Shown piece after piece: positions 25,627-33,851 of a stretch of DNA of 64,000 nucleotides. The stretch covers positions 620,001-684,000 of the forward strand of contig OY968767.1 of the NCBI GenBank assembly GCA_963695375.1, in the 5' to 3' direction. Under the pieces are notes generated by a model, which saw only the letters and a program-made list of their open reading frames with translations, was not told where the DNA came from and did not search any database. The translations under genes and the position numbers were made by a program. Position 1 is the first letter of the stretch. Each line of letters starts with the position of its first letter. This stretch comes from JACCVL01 sp963695375 (lineage in GTDB: Bacteria > Actinomycetota > Actinomycetes > Propionibacteriales > Nocardioidaceae).

Positions 25627-26589
25627 ATGACTGACCAGACGGTCGCGCAGTCCGACAGGCACGCGATACCGCCGAGCCCCCCAGCCCACGCCGACTACCG
25701 GATGAGCCAGCTCGACGAGCTCGAGGCGGAGTCCATCCACATCTTCCGCGAGGTCGCAGCGGAGTTCGAGAAGCCCGTACTGATGTTCTCCGGCGGCAAG
25801 GACTCGATCTGCATGCTGCGGCTCGCGGAGAAGGCGTTCTTCCCGGCCAAGATCCCGTTCCCGGTCCTGCAGGTGGACACCGGCTACGACTTCGACGAGG
25901 TGCTGCAGACCCGGGACAACTGGGTGAGCCGGCTCGGTCTGCGGCTGATCGTCGCCAGCGTCGAGGAGGCGATCGCCAACAAGGTCGTCGTCGACGACGG
26001 CAAGACCAGCCGCAACCGGCTGCAGATCGGCACCCTGTTGCACGCCATCGAGGAGGAGGGCTTCACCGCCGCCTTCGGCGGTGGCCGCCGCGACGAGGAG
26101 AAGGCTCGGGCCAAGGAGCGGGTCTACTCCCACCGCGACGAGTTCGGCCAGTGGGACCCGAAGATGCAGCGACCCGAGCTGTGGGACCTCTACAACGGTC
26201 GGATCCGCGAGGGCGAGCACATGCGGATCTTCCCGCTGTCGAACTGGACCGAGCTCGACATCTGGAACTACATCGGCCAAGAGCAGATCGAGATCCCCTC
26301 GATCTACTTCTCGCACCGGCGCAAGGTGTTCGTCCGGGACGGGATGCTCCTGTCCGAGAGCGAGCACAATCCGCTGCGGTCCGGTGAGACGGTCGAGGAG
26401 CGCACGGTTCGCTTCCGCACCGTGGGGGACCTGACGCTCACCGGCTGCGTGGAGTCGGAGGCTTCGACGATCGACGAGATCATCGAGGAGATCGCCGTGG
26501 CCCGGGTCACCGAGCGAGGCGCCACCCGTGGCGACGACCGCTTCAGTGAGGCCGCCATGGAGGACCGCAAGCGAGAGGGCTACTTCTGA
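25627..26589 (+). CDS. cysD: Sulfate adenylyltransferase subunit 2
   Basis: A 320-residue PP-loop ATP pyrophosphatase that forms APS from ATP and sulfate with the GTPase CysN. The P-loop SGGKDS is at 55-60, and AFGGGRRDEEKARAKER and PLSNWTELDIWNYI are family blocks. Normal length with a short extra N-terminus (about 25 residues). It couples to cysN through TGATG (stop 26587-26589, start 26589). Confidence 0.95.
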   Translation: MTDQTVAQSDRHAIPPSPPAHADYRMSQLDELEAESIHIFREVAAEFEKPVLMFSGGKDSICMLRLAEKAFFPAKIPFPVLQVDTGYDFDEVLQTRDNWVSRLGLRLIVASVEEAIANKVVVDDGKTSRNRLQIGTLLHAIEEEGFTAAFGGGRRDEEKARAKERVYSHRDEFGQWDPKMQRPELWDLYNGRIREGEHMRIFPLSNWTELDIWNYIGQEQIEIPSIYFSHRRKVFVRDGMLLSESEHNPLRSGETVEERTVRFRTVGDLTLTGCVESEASTIDEIIEEIAVARVTERGATRGDDRFSEAAMEDRKREGYF

Positions 26590-27854
26590 TGGCTGCGCTG
26601 TCGATGGACCTGCTGCGGTTCGCCACCGCCGGCTCGGTGGATGACGGCAAGTCGACCTTGATCGGTCGGCTGCTGCTCGACTCCAAGGCGATCTTCGAGG
26701 ATCAGCTCGAAGCCGTCGAACACACCAGCCAGTCCCGCGGGTACGACTACACCGACCTCGCCCTGTTGACCGACGGGCTGCGCTCCGAGCGCGAGCAGGG
26801 CATCACGATCGACGTGGCGTACCGCTACTTCGCCACCCCGAACCGCAAGTTCATCATCGCCGACACCCCCGGCCACGTGCAGTACACGCGCAACATGGTC
26901 ACGGGCGCCTCGACCGCAGACCTCGGGCTGGTGCTGGTCGACGCCCGGCAGGGACTCACCGAGCAGTCCCGGCGGCACGCCGTCATCCTGTCGCTGCTGC
27001 GGGTCCCGCACCTGGTGCTCGCGGTCAACAAGATGGACCTGGTCGACTACGACCGCGACGTGTTCAACCGGATCCACGACGAGTTCACGTCGTTCGCCAC
27101 CAAGCTCACCATCCCCGACCTCACGATCATCCCGATCTCGGCGCTCAAGGGCGACAACGTGGTGACCCGCTCGGAGCCGATGTCGTGGTACGACGGCCCG
27201 TCGCTGCTGCACCACCTGGAGAACGTGCACGTGGCCAGCGACCGGGACATGGTCGACACCCGGCTGCCGGTGCAGTGGGTGGTCCGTCCGAAGTCGGACG
27301 CGCACCACGACTACCGCGGCTACGCCGGCCGGGTCGCCGGTGGGGTGCTCAAGCCGGGCGACGAGGTGCTGGTGCTGCCGAGCGGCTTCACGTCCCGGAT
27401 CGCCGGGATCGACCTGTTCGAGCGGGAGCTCGACGAGGCGTACCCGCCGATGTCGGTCACGGTCCGGCTGGAGGACGACCTCGACGTGTCCCGCGGTGAC
27501 ATGATCTGCCGACCGCAGAACGCGCCGAAGCCGAGTCAGGACATCGACGCGATGGTCTGCTGGATGACCAACGAGCCGCTGCGCCCCCGGCAGAAGCTCG
27601 TCATCAAGCACACCACCCGGACCGGCCGTGCGCTGGTCAAGTCGGTGCAGTACCGGCTGGACGTCAACACGCTGCACCGCGACCAGGAGACCGGCGAGCT
27701 CGGTCTGAACGAGATCGGCCGCGTGCAGCTGCGGACCCAGGTGCCGTTGCTCGCCGACCCGTACTCCAAGAACCGCGCCACCGGCTCGTTCATCCTGGTC
27801 GACGAGGCGAGCGGGGTGACCGTGGGCGCCGGCATGATCAACGACGTCGACTGA
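26589..27854 (+). CDS. cysN: Sulfate adenylyltransferase subunit 1 (GTPase), not fused to CysC
   Basis: A 421-residue EF-Tu-like GTPase that drives APS formation by CysD. G1 AGSVDDGKST is at 14-23, G3 DTPGHVQYTRNM, G4 NKMDLVD; two beta-barrel domains complete the protein (RVAGGVLKPGDEVLVLPSG, FILVDEASG). In mycobacteria the homologue is a CysNC fusion; here it ends after the barrels and the kinase is encoded separately at 21.9 kb. Four 62-bp repeats start 45 bp downstream. Confidence 0.95.
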   Translation: MAALSMDLLRFATAGSVDDGKSTLIGRLLLDSKAIFEDQLEAVEHTSQSRGYDYTDLALLTDGLRSEREQGITIDVAYRYFATPNRKFIIADTPGHVQYTRNMVTGASTADLGLVLVDARQGLTEQSRRHAVILSLLRVPHLVLAVNKMDLVDYDRDVFNRIHDEFTSFATKLTIPDLTIIPISALKGDNVVTRSEPMSWYDGPSLLHHLENVHVASDRDMVDTRLPVQWVVRPKSDAHHDYRGYAGRVAGGVLKPGDEVLVLPSGFTSRIAGIDLFERELDEAYPPMSVTVRLEDDLDVSRGDMICRPQNAPKPSQDIDAMVCWMTNEPLRPRQKLVIKHTTRTGRALVKSVQYRLDVNTLHRDQETGELGLNEIGRVQLRTQVPLLADPYSKNRATGSFILVDEASGVTVGAGMINDVD

Positions 27855-27898
27855 CCCTGACTCTGCTGCTGCCCGACCGGTCGCCGCCCCGCGGCCGG

Positions 27899-28133
27899 CA
27901 CAACGTCATCCGTACCGAGGGGTATCACCGGCGCGCCGTATGACGTCCCGCTCCTCCCGACACAACGTCATCCGTACCGAGGGGTATCACCGGCGCGCCG
28001 TATGACGTCCCGCGCCTCCCGGCACAACGTCATCCGTACCGAGGGGTATCACCGGCGCGCCGTATGACGTCCCGCGCCTCCCGGCACAACGTCATCCGTA
28101 CCGAGGGGTATCACCGGCGCGCCGTATGACGCT
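27899..28133. repeat. 62-bp tandem repeat, locus B (four copies)
   Basis: Units begin CACAACGTCATCCG at 27899, 27961, 28023 and 28085, period exactly 62. Units 1-3 are nearly identical and differ mainly in the last 10 nt; unit 4 is cut short and continues into the DUF2254 reading frame. Relative to locus A the outer arms (GTCAT..CG / CGTATGAC) and the GGCGCG core are kept, while the loop changes to ACCGAGGGGTATC. Both loci separate convergent genes. No spacers are present, so it is not CRISPR. Confidence 0.9.
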
Positions 28134-29462
28134 GCGGGCGGCCGCCTCGGCGAGGGCGGCCAGACGGGTCCGCTCGGTCTCGTCGAAGTCCTGCGCCTCC
28201 AGAGAGCGGCGGACCCGGGCCAGCTGGGCGGCCACCGCCTCCCGCTGCGCCGGCTCCCTCGCACACCAGCCGACCTCGCGGAGCAGCACGAGCAGCCGCT
28301 CGGCGACCGCGGGATCCGCGGCGCCGTAGTGACGCGGCTGCGCCAGCGCGACCTCCAGCAGGTCGGCGAAGTCGGGGCGCGCCAACACCGCCCGCACCTC
28401 GTCCTCGTCGTCCCGGATCAACCGGGGACCAAGGTCCCGACCGGTCAGCTCGCACAACAGCGCCGCGGTGTGGCCGAGCGCGTGCACCGCCGTCGTCGGG
28501 TCGTTGATCCCCGGGGAGAGCGCCTTGGTCGCGACGTCGGTGATCTGGCGCAGTCCGAATCCCGGATCCTGCGCGGTCGTCCGCTCGACGCCGGTGACCA
28601 CCGCCGCCCCGACCTGGTCGTGAAGCCGCGCCCAGGCGTCACCACCAAGGCCGCCCCCGGACCGCGGCCAGGCGGCTCCCAGCGGGGTCCCGGCGACCAG
28701 CGAGCTGCCCGGAAGTCGGTCCACCGCGACGACGGCGTCGGCGGCGACCGCCGCCGCCAGCAGCGCCTCCTCGTCGACGCGCACCAAGAAGCCCGAGCCG
28801 GTCGCCACCAGCGGGATCGCGTCGTCCGGGGCGGTGGGGACCGCCAGCCGTGGCGCGGCATCCTCTCGGTCCGGCAGCAGCCGCCGGATCGTGGCGGTGG
28901 CCTCGGCGCTGACGTCGGAGAGCATCGTCTCCACCCGGATCTGCCGGGCCAGGTGGGCGAGGAACAACACCAGCCCCAATACGCTCGCCAGGGTGAGCAG
29001 GAACGCCAACGTGACCGACAGCTGCGGCACGAATGCGACCTGCTGGTCGTCACCGGTGCGGACGGTACGGAGCACGGTCAGGGCATACGTGAAGGTGGCG
29101 AGGAACAGCGCCAGGGTGGCCTGCACGAACAGGTCGCGGGCGAAGGTGCGCAGCAGCCGGGGCGAGAACTGGCTGCTGGCCAGCTGCAGCGTCACCACCG
29201 TCAGCGAGAACGTCAGCGAGGTGACCGTCATCAGCGACCCGGCGATGGCGGCGAGCACCGTCCGTGCGGCGCTGGCGTCGCCGCCGAACAGCAGGTCCTG
29301 CAGCCATGGCGGCAGGTCGTCGTCGACCCGGAGGTCCAGGCTCGGCAACCCGACACCGAGCGCGACCGCCAGCAGCAGGCCGAGCGTCGGCAGTGGCCAG
29401 AGCTGGGTGCGCAGGGCGTCGCGCAAGGCGCTGAGCCCGGTGCTGATCCCCGGAATGCGCAT
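28092..29462 (-). CDS. DUF2254 membrane protein
   Basis: A 456-residue protein with four predicted membrane segments in the first 175 residues (for example TLGLLLAVALGVGLPSL, TVLAAIAGSLMTVTSL, ALFLATFTYALTVL, VTLAFLLTLASVLGLVLFLAH) and a soluble C-terminal region with LSPGINDPTTA, a DUF2254 hallmark. Function unknown. ATG 29462 is preferred; GTG 29492 is the longest start. The last 12 residues (VIRRAGDTPRYG) and the stop are encoded by the fourth 62-bp repeat, so the natural C-terminus appears to have been replaced. Confidence 0.85.
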   Translation of the reverse strand: MRIPGISTGLSALRDALRTQLWPLPTLGLLLAVALGVGLPSLDLRVDDDLPPWLQDLLFGGDASAARTVLAAIAGSLMTVTSLTFSLTVVTLQLASSQFSPRLLRTFARDLFVQATLALFLATFTYALTVLRTVRTGDDQQVAFVPQLSVTLAFLLTLASVLGLVLFLAHLARQIRVETMLSDVSAEATATIRRLLPDREDAAPRLAVPTAPDDAIPLVATGSGFLVRVDEEALLAAAVAADAVVAVDRLPGSSLVAGTPLGAAWPRSGGGLGGDAWARLHDQVGAAVVTGVERTTAQDPGFGLRQITDVATKALSPGINDPTTAVHALGHTAALLCELTGRDLGPRLIRDDEDEVRAVLARPDFADLLEVALAQPRHYGAADPAVAERLLVLLREVGWCAREPAQREAVAAQLARVRRSLEAQDFDETERTRLAALAEAAARSVIRRAGDTPRYG

Positions 29463-29556
29463 CAGGCCGCTCGCTCCGCTCCGTGCCGACACGGTTCAGC
29501 CGACCACAACGCGGCGCCGGCCGCTGCCGCGACACGGACCCGTGCCGCAGGAGGAG

Positions 29557-30330
29557 TCATGGCAGTCGGACCGGGAGCGGCACCGGCACCGGCACCGCTC
29601 CGGCCGGCATGGCCGGCTCGCTGCGCCGGGCTCGTTCCGGGGTGGGCGCCGCGCCGCCCAGGTGCGCCGGGTGCCACCACGGCCTGGACCCGGCGTCGGG
29701 CTGGTCGGGATGGGTGCGCTGCGCCCGTTCGAGCAGCTCGGCGAGCCGGCCGCCGAGCGCCACGGTCTGGTCTCGTACGTCGAGATCCGCCCGCACCGGA
29801 ATCGGCGCTCCGATCAGCAGCCGCACCGGCCGACCTCGGGTGACGTCGAAGCGGTGGCCGACGGTGAGGATCCGCTGCGGCCCCCAGATGGCCATCGGGA
29901 TCAGCGGCGCCTGCGTCCCAGCGGCGAGCGCCACCGCACCAGGCATCATCGGCCGGACCGTGAACGACGTGCTCACCCCCGCCTCGGGGAAGACGCCGAG
30001 GACCTCCCCCCGGTCCAGCGCCGCCCGGCCGGCCAGCAGCGCCGCAGCCGGCGCCGCCCGGTCCACCGGGATGTGCCGCATCGACCGCATCAGCGGTCCG
30101 GCCACCCGGTGCTCCCACACGTCGTGCCGGGCGAGGAAGCGCACCAGGCGACCGGACCGGTGCCCGGCCAGGCCCATGAAGGCGAAGTCGAGGAAGCTGC
30201 TGTGGTTCGCGGCGAGCACGGCCGGCCCCCGCTCCGGGACATGCTCGGCGCCGGTCACGGTGACCTGCAGCCCCAGCACCCGGAACGCGCCCGCGATGGC
30301 GCGGATCACCGTGGGGTACACATCCGGCAT
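29557..30330 (-). CDS. 1-acyl-sn-glycerol-3-phosphate acyltransferase-like (PlsC family)
   Basis: A 257-residue LPLAT-superfamily acyltransferase of phospholipid synthesis. The HX4D motif is NHSSFLD (H43, D48); the phosphate-binding block is GVFPEAGVSTSF, with Ala where FPEG is usual, and the PMAIWGPQRI segment corresponds to motif 4. The C-terminus is Pro/Ala-rich. TACCCT 6 nt before ATG 30330 suggests a leaderless message. Substrate (LPA or another lysolipid) is not determined by sequence. Confidence 0.85.
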   Translation of the reverse strand: MPDVYPTVIRAIAGAFRVLGLQVTVTGAEHVPERGPAVLAANHSSFLDFAFMGLAGHRSGRLVRFLARHDVWEHRVAGPLMRSMRHIPVDRAAPAAALLAGRAALDRGEVLGVFPEAGVSTSFTVRPMMPGAVALAAGTQAPLIPMAIWGPQRILTVGHRFDVTRGRPVRLLIGAPIPVRADLDVRDQTVALGGRLAELLERAQRTHPDQPDAGSRPWWHPAHLGGAAPTPERARRSEPAMPAGAVPVPVPLPVRLP

Positions 30331-30336
30331 GGCCCG

Positions 30337-30342
30337 AGGGTA
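30337..30342 (-). promoter_or_regulatory. -10 box of the acyltransferase gene
   Basis: The minus strand reads TACCCT, 6 nt, ATG 30330. Confidence 0.45.
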
Positions 30343-30376
30343 CGGGCGGCCGCGAGCGTGGTCTTCGCGGTGAGGT

Positions 30377-31303
30377 TCAGAGCCGGGCCCGGACGTGCAG
30401 ACCGACCTCGGGGTCGACCAGCACCTCCTGCCCGGCCGCGACACCGTCGGCCAGCAGGTCGACTGCCGGGTCGGTCGAGCGCTTGACCAGGCCCAGCCCG
30501 ATCGGACCGAGCTCGTGGTGTCGGGCGGACGAGCCGACCCGGCCCACGGTGCGTTCGTCGAGCACCAGGTCGGCGCCGACCTCCGGCAGCCGGTCGACCG
30601 AGCCGTCGAGGTGCAGCAGCACCAGTCGCCGAGGGGGACGTCCCAAGGTGTGCACCCGGGCCACCGTCTCCTGGCCGCGATAGCAGCCCTTGTCCATGTG
30701 CACCGCGGATCCGATCCAGCCGACCTCGTTGGGGATGGTCCGGGCGTCGGTGTCCAGCCCGATCCGCGGCCGGCCGGCGGCGATCCGCAGCGCCTCGAGC
30801 GCCCAGGTCCCGGACGGGTCACCCCATTGCCGCGGGAGCTCGGCAAGCTCGCCCGAGGCGACGAACTGCGTACCCTGCCCGGCCCGGTGCACCACCGCCC
30901 GGTCGGCGGACACCGCCAGGTCGACCCGCAGCATGAACCGCATCGAGGTGAGGAAGTCGATCAGCGCCGGCCCCGCGCCCGGCTCGGTGTGCACCGTCAT
31001 GACGTCGCCGTCGTCCACGCCGGCGAACTGGTGCTCGACGTGTCCGTGCGGGGACAGGATCAGCGCCTCGGTCCACGTCCCGGGCGCCAGCCGCTCCACG
31101 TGCTGGGTCGTCATCGCGTGCAGCAGCGCCAGCCGGTCCGGCCCGCCGATCGTGACCACGTCGCGGTGGCTGAGGTCGACCCACCCGCTGCCGGTTTCGA
31201 GCCGGCGCTGTTCGGCCACCGGCGCGCCGTAGTGCCAGGCGACGCCGGCGTCGACACCGGTGCCGTCGACGGCGCCGGGCAGCGACAGCAGCGGGCTGCT
31301 CAC
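30377..31303 (-). CDS. ygfZ: Folate-binding YgfZ/GcvT-like protein
   Basis: A 308-residue protein of the GcvT fold. The YgfZ signature KGCYRGQE is at 205-212; its cysteine is the conserved one. YgfZ helps iron-sulfur enzyme assembly with tetrahydrofolate in E. coli. GTG 31303 overlaps the stop of the Fur gene by 4 nt (GTGA), so both are read from one transcript. The Fur-YgfZ link is common in actinobacteria and fits metal homeostasis. Confidence 0.9.
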   Translation of the reverse strand: MSSPLLSLPGAVDGTGVDAGVAWHYGAPVAEQRRLETGSGWVDLSHRDVVTIGGPDRLALLHAMTTQHVERLAPGTWTEALILSPHGHVEHQFAGVDDGDVMTVHTEPGAGPALIDFLTSMRFMLRVDLAVSADRAVVHRAGQGTQFVASGELAELPRQWGDPSGTWALEALRIAAGRPRIGLDTDARTIPNEVGWIGSAVHMDKGCYRGQETVARVHTLGRPPRRLVLLHLDGSVDRLPEVGADLVLDERTVGRVGSSARHHELGPIGLGLVKRSTDPAVDLLADGVAAGQEVLVDPEVGLHVRARL

Positions 31304-31758
31304 TCGCCACCCTCCCGTCGCAGCTCGGCGCAGCGCGCGCAGCTGCCGAAGACCGTGAGGTGTCCCATGTCGGTCTCGAACGCCAGATCGACCCGCAGCT
31401 GTTCCGCGAAGGCGTCCGCCTTCCGGGTCGGAACCTCGGCCACCGCGCCGCAGTCGCGGCAGACCGCGTGGAAGTGATCGGCACTGCCGCCGAAGTGGTA
31501 GGTCGGTGCACCGTGGCCGAGGTGCGTGTGCCGGACAAGGCCGAGCTCCTCGAGCAGGTCGAGGGTGCGATAGACGGTGGAGGCGTTCACTCCGGTGACG
31601 GTGCGCTGGACGTGGGCCAGCACCTGGTCCGGCGTGGCGTGCCCGAGCTCGCGCACCGCGTCGAGGACGAGCTCGCGCTGCGGCGTCAGCCGGTGCCCAC
31701 GGGCGCGCAGCTCGGCCCGCCAGTCGGATCCGGCGCGCGCCTCGGACTCGGTTGCCAC
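31300..31758 (-). CDS. Fur-family metal regulator
   Basis: A 152-residue repressor. The winged helix covers 10-85 (RLTPQRELVLDAV, VNASTVYRTLDLLEELGL). The dimerisation domain has HFHAVCRDCG and SCARC, giving a structural zinc site C100, C103, C140, C143, plus the metal-binding H/E residues around HFHAV. Zur, Nur and Fur cannot be separated with confidence; the neighbourhood with a nitrobindin gene resembles the streptomycete Nur locus from memory. GTG 31758 has TAGACT 6 nt upstream. Confidence 0.87.
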   Translation of the reverse strand: MATESEARAGSDWRAELRARGHRLTPQRELVLDAVRELGHATPDQVLAHVQRTVTGVNASTVYRTLDLLEELGLVRHTHLGHGAPTYHFGGSADHFHAVCRDCGAVAEVPTRKADAFAEQLRVDLAFETDMGHLTVFGSCARCAELRREGGE

Positions 31759-31764
31759 CCGACG

Positions 31765-31770
31765 AGTCTA
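31765..31770 (-). promoter_or_regulatory. -10 box of the Fur gene
   Basis: The minus strand reads TAGACT, then 6 nt, then GTG 31758. The box overlaps the stop of the nitrobindin gene. Confidence 0.45.
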
Positions 31771-32292
31771 GGTGTCCGGCCCGCCGGCCGGATCCGACGA
31801 CCGGCGGCGCAGCCGGCCCCACAGGTGGGACTGCAGCGGGTGACCCTGGGCGGCCATGTCGTAGGTCCACAGCAGGTCGCCGTCGACCAATCCGTAGAGC
31901 CGGTGGCCCGCGGTGACCTCCTTGGCGGACTCGGTGCGGGCCACCAGGTCGGTCGCGAGCTCGAGTTTCGCCCCGGCCAGGTCGCCGTACCAGACCTCGG
32001 CGAAGCCGGTGGGGTGGGCGAGCACCAGCTCGCACCTGTTCTCCGGACGTGGGCGCAGGAAGCCGGTCTCGATACCGCCGGGACGGATCGCGACGCCTGC
32101 CTCGTCGAGGATCCACGCTCGGCTGAAGTAGTGCAGGAACGGCCGACCGTCGTGCGCGAAGGCCACCTCCTGGCCGAACGAGAAGGCCTCGATGCTCGGG
32201 TAGTCGCCCTTCCCCGACCCCTCCCACTGTCCCAGCAGCCAGGCGTACGGCACCAGGTCGGGGTGCAGGTCGGCGGGGATCTCGATCGGCAC
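31768..32292 (-). CDS. Nitrobindin-like heme-binding beta-barrel protein (DUF1794/FABP)
   Basis: A 174-residue beta barrel. The family motif GxWxGxGxGxYP appears as LLGQWEGSGKGDYP near residue 20, and the QGHPLQSHLWGRL stretch near the C-terminus supplies the proximal histidine region. Nitrobindins bind ferric heme and can isomerise peroxynitrite. GTG 32292 is the natural start; a much longer frame upstream overlaps the small membrane protein. It leads the ygfZ-fur group on the same strand. Confidence 0.85.
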   Translation of the reverse strand: MPIEIPADLHPDLVPYAWLLGQWEGSGKGDYPSIEAFSFGQEVAFAHDGRPFLHYFSRAWILDEAGVAIRPGGIETGFLRPRPENRCELVLAHPTGFAEVWYGDLAGAKLELATDLVARTESAKEVTAGHRLYGLVDGDLLWTYDMAAQGHPLQSHLWGRLRRRSSDPAGGPDT

Positions 32293-32303
32293 GAGACAGC
32301 GAC

Positions 32304-32405
32304 CTAGCGCGACCCGGACAAGAGCCGGTGCAGCACGCTGACCGTCCACCACCCGACCGCCAGGGCACTCGCGACGAGCCCGATGACGAGCACTGCCTCC
32401 AGCAT
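32304..32405 (-). CDS. 33-residue single-pass membrane protein
   Basis: A short open frame, ATG 32405 to TAG 32304. It starts MLEAVLVIGLVASALAVGWW and continues TVSVLHRLLSGSR: one hydrophobic helix (about 3-22) followed by a short basic tail, so N-out/C-in is likely. TAGACT lies 7 nt before the ATG, a typical leaderless promoter, and the nitrobindin start follows 11 nt after the stop. Composition and promoter both support a real gene; the function is unknown, possibly a regulator of a membrane partner. Confidence 0.6.
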   Translation of the reverse strand: MLEAVLVIGLVASALAVGWWTVSVLHRLLSGSR

Positions 32406-32412
32406 GGCCGGC

Positions 32413-32418
32413 AGTCTA
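32413..32418 (-). promoter_or_regulatory. -10 box of the 33-aa protein/nitrobindin unit
   Basis: The minus strand reads TAGACT, 7 nt, ATG 32405. Confidence 0.5.
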
Positions 32419-32428
32419 ACGACGCCGC

Positions 32429-33280
32429 TCACGCAGCCGGTCGGACCTGCAACAGGTCGCGCGCCTCGGTGCTGGTCATCGCCGGTCGCTGCGCGACCTC
32501 GGCGAGCCGCACGACCCGCTCGACCAGCTCGGCGTTGTGGACCACCGGCCGGCCGCGAGAGAACGTCACCGTGTCCTCCATCCCGACCCGCAGATGACCC
32601 CCCGCACTGAGCGCCGCCAAGGCCACCGGCAGCGACGTACGCCCGATTCCGGTGGCGCCCCAGGAGGTGGTCTGCTCGGGCAGCGCCTGGACGGCCGTGA
32701 CCAGGGCTGCCGCCGTCCCCGGCATCCCACCCGGCACCCCCATCACCAGGTCACAGTGCACGCGTCCGCCGTACGGCAGCCCGTAGGTGTCCAACAGCCG
32801 GTGCAGCGACGCGACGTGGCCCAGGTCGAACAGCTCGAACTCGGGCACCACCTCGGCCTGCTGACTGGCCTGGTACAGCTCCACGACGAACGGCCACGGG
32901 TTGAGGAACACGTCGTCGCCGAAGTTGACCGTGCCCATCGTCAGCGAGCACGAGTCCGGCGCCGCCTCGAGGACCCGCAGCCGGTTCTCGAGCGGGTCGT
33001 GCACCGAGCCGCCCGTGGACAGTTGCACCACCAGCGAGGTGCTCTCGCGCAGCGCGGACACGGTGTCGCTCAGGCGGCTCAGGTCCAGCGTCGGTCGGTG
33101 GTCGTCGTCGCGGATGTGCACGTGCACCATCGCCGCGCCCGCGGCCTCACAACGCTCGGCGGTCTCCACCAGCTCCCCCAGCGTGGTGGGCAGCGCCGGG
33201 ACGTCCGCCTTCGTCGACTCGGCGCCGGTGGGCGCGACGGTGACCAGGGTCCGAGGCGGTGGTGGCGGTGCGGCTGTCAT
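32429..33280 (-). CDS. Beta-keto acid cleavage enzyme (BKACE, DUF849)
   Basis: A 283-residue TIM-barrel enzyme that condenses a beta-keto acid with acetyl-CoA and releases acetoacetate. The zinc-binding motif is MVHVHIRD (H53, H55), and SCSLTMGTVNFGDDVFLN and GVPGGMPGT are family blocks. The specific substrate (3-keto-5-aminohexanoate, dehydrocarnitine and others) is not set by these motifs; carnitine breakdown is one option given a BCCT transporter elsewhere in the window. Divergent from dtd with 27 nt between starts. Confidence 0.87.
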   Translation of the reverse strand: MTAAPPPPPRTLVTVAPTGAESTKADVPALPTTLGELVETAERCEAAGAAMVHVHIRDDDHRPTLDLSRLSDTVSALRESTSLVVQLSTGGSVHDPLENRLRVLEAAPDSCSLTMGTVNFGDDVFLNPWPFVVELYQASQQAEVVPEFELFDLGHVASLHRLLDTYGLPYGGRVHCDLVMGVPGGMPGTAAALVTAVQALPEQTTSWGATGIGRTSLPVALAALSAGGHLRVGMEDTVTFSRGRPVVHNAELVERVVRLAEVAQRPAMTSTEARDLLQVRPAA

Positions 33281-33307
33281 GGCGCGCAGCCTGCCAGACT
33301 GCCCGCC

Positions 33308-33733
33308 GTGCGGGCGGTGGTGCAGCGTGTGACGGAGGCGCAGGTCAGCGTGGACGGGACCGTCGTCGGCGCCCTGCGCCGACCCGGGCTGGTGGTGCTG
33401 CTGGGCGTCACGCACGACGACACGCCCGGAATCGCCGCCGAGCTGGCACGCAAGGTGTGGGGTCTGCGCATCCTCCGCGGCGAGCAGTCCGCCTCGGACG
33501 TCGGTGCCCCGGTGCTCGTGGTCAGCCAGTTCACGCTCTACGGCGACGCCCGCAAGGGTCGCCGACCGACCTGGACCGCAGCCGCGCCTGGGGCTGTCGC
33601 CGAGCCGCTGTACGAGGCGTTCTGCGCGGCGCTGCAGACCGCCGGTGCCGAGGTGGTTCGCGGCATCTTCGGGGCGGACATGGCGGTGGCCCTCGTGAAC
33701 GACGGACCGGTGACCGTGCTGCTCGAGCGCTGA
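33308..33733 (+). CDS. dtd: D-aminoacyl-tRNA deacylase
   Basis: A 141-residue proofreading enzyme that removes D-amino acids and glycine from mischarged tRNA. The two signature loops are present: SQFTLYGD at 73-80 and the cis Gly-Pro motif NDGPVT at 131-136. GTG 33308 is supported by the conserved VRAVVQRVTEAQVSV N-terminus. CAGACT 7 nt upstream may be its -10, so it may be leaderless. Confidence 0.93.
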   Translation: MRAVVQRVTEAQVSVDGTVVGALRRPGLVVLLGVTHDDTPGIAAELARKVWGLRILRGEQSASDVGAPVLVVSQFTLYGDARKGRRPTWTAAAPGAVAEPLYEAFCAALQTAGAEVVRGIFGADMAVALVNDGPVTVLLER

Positions 33734-33851
33734 CCGGTCCCGACGGTGCTCGCACCGCCCCGGCCGGGGGAACCGCCGAGGTGGTCGGCGCGTCGACAGA
33801 TTGGTTGTCCAGGTGGCCGTCCCGCACAATGGCACGGATCAGAGGAGCTGA

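Noticed and set aside
27899..28133. CRISPR array
   Set aside because: Units repeat every 62 bp without variable spacers, there is a dyad inside each, and no cas genes are near.
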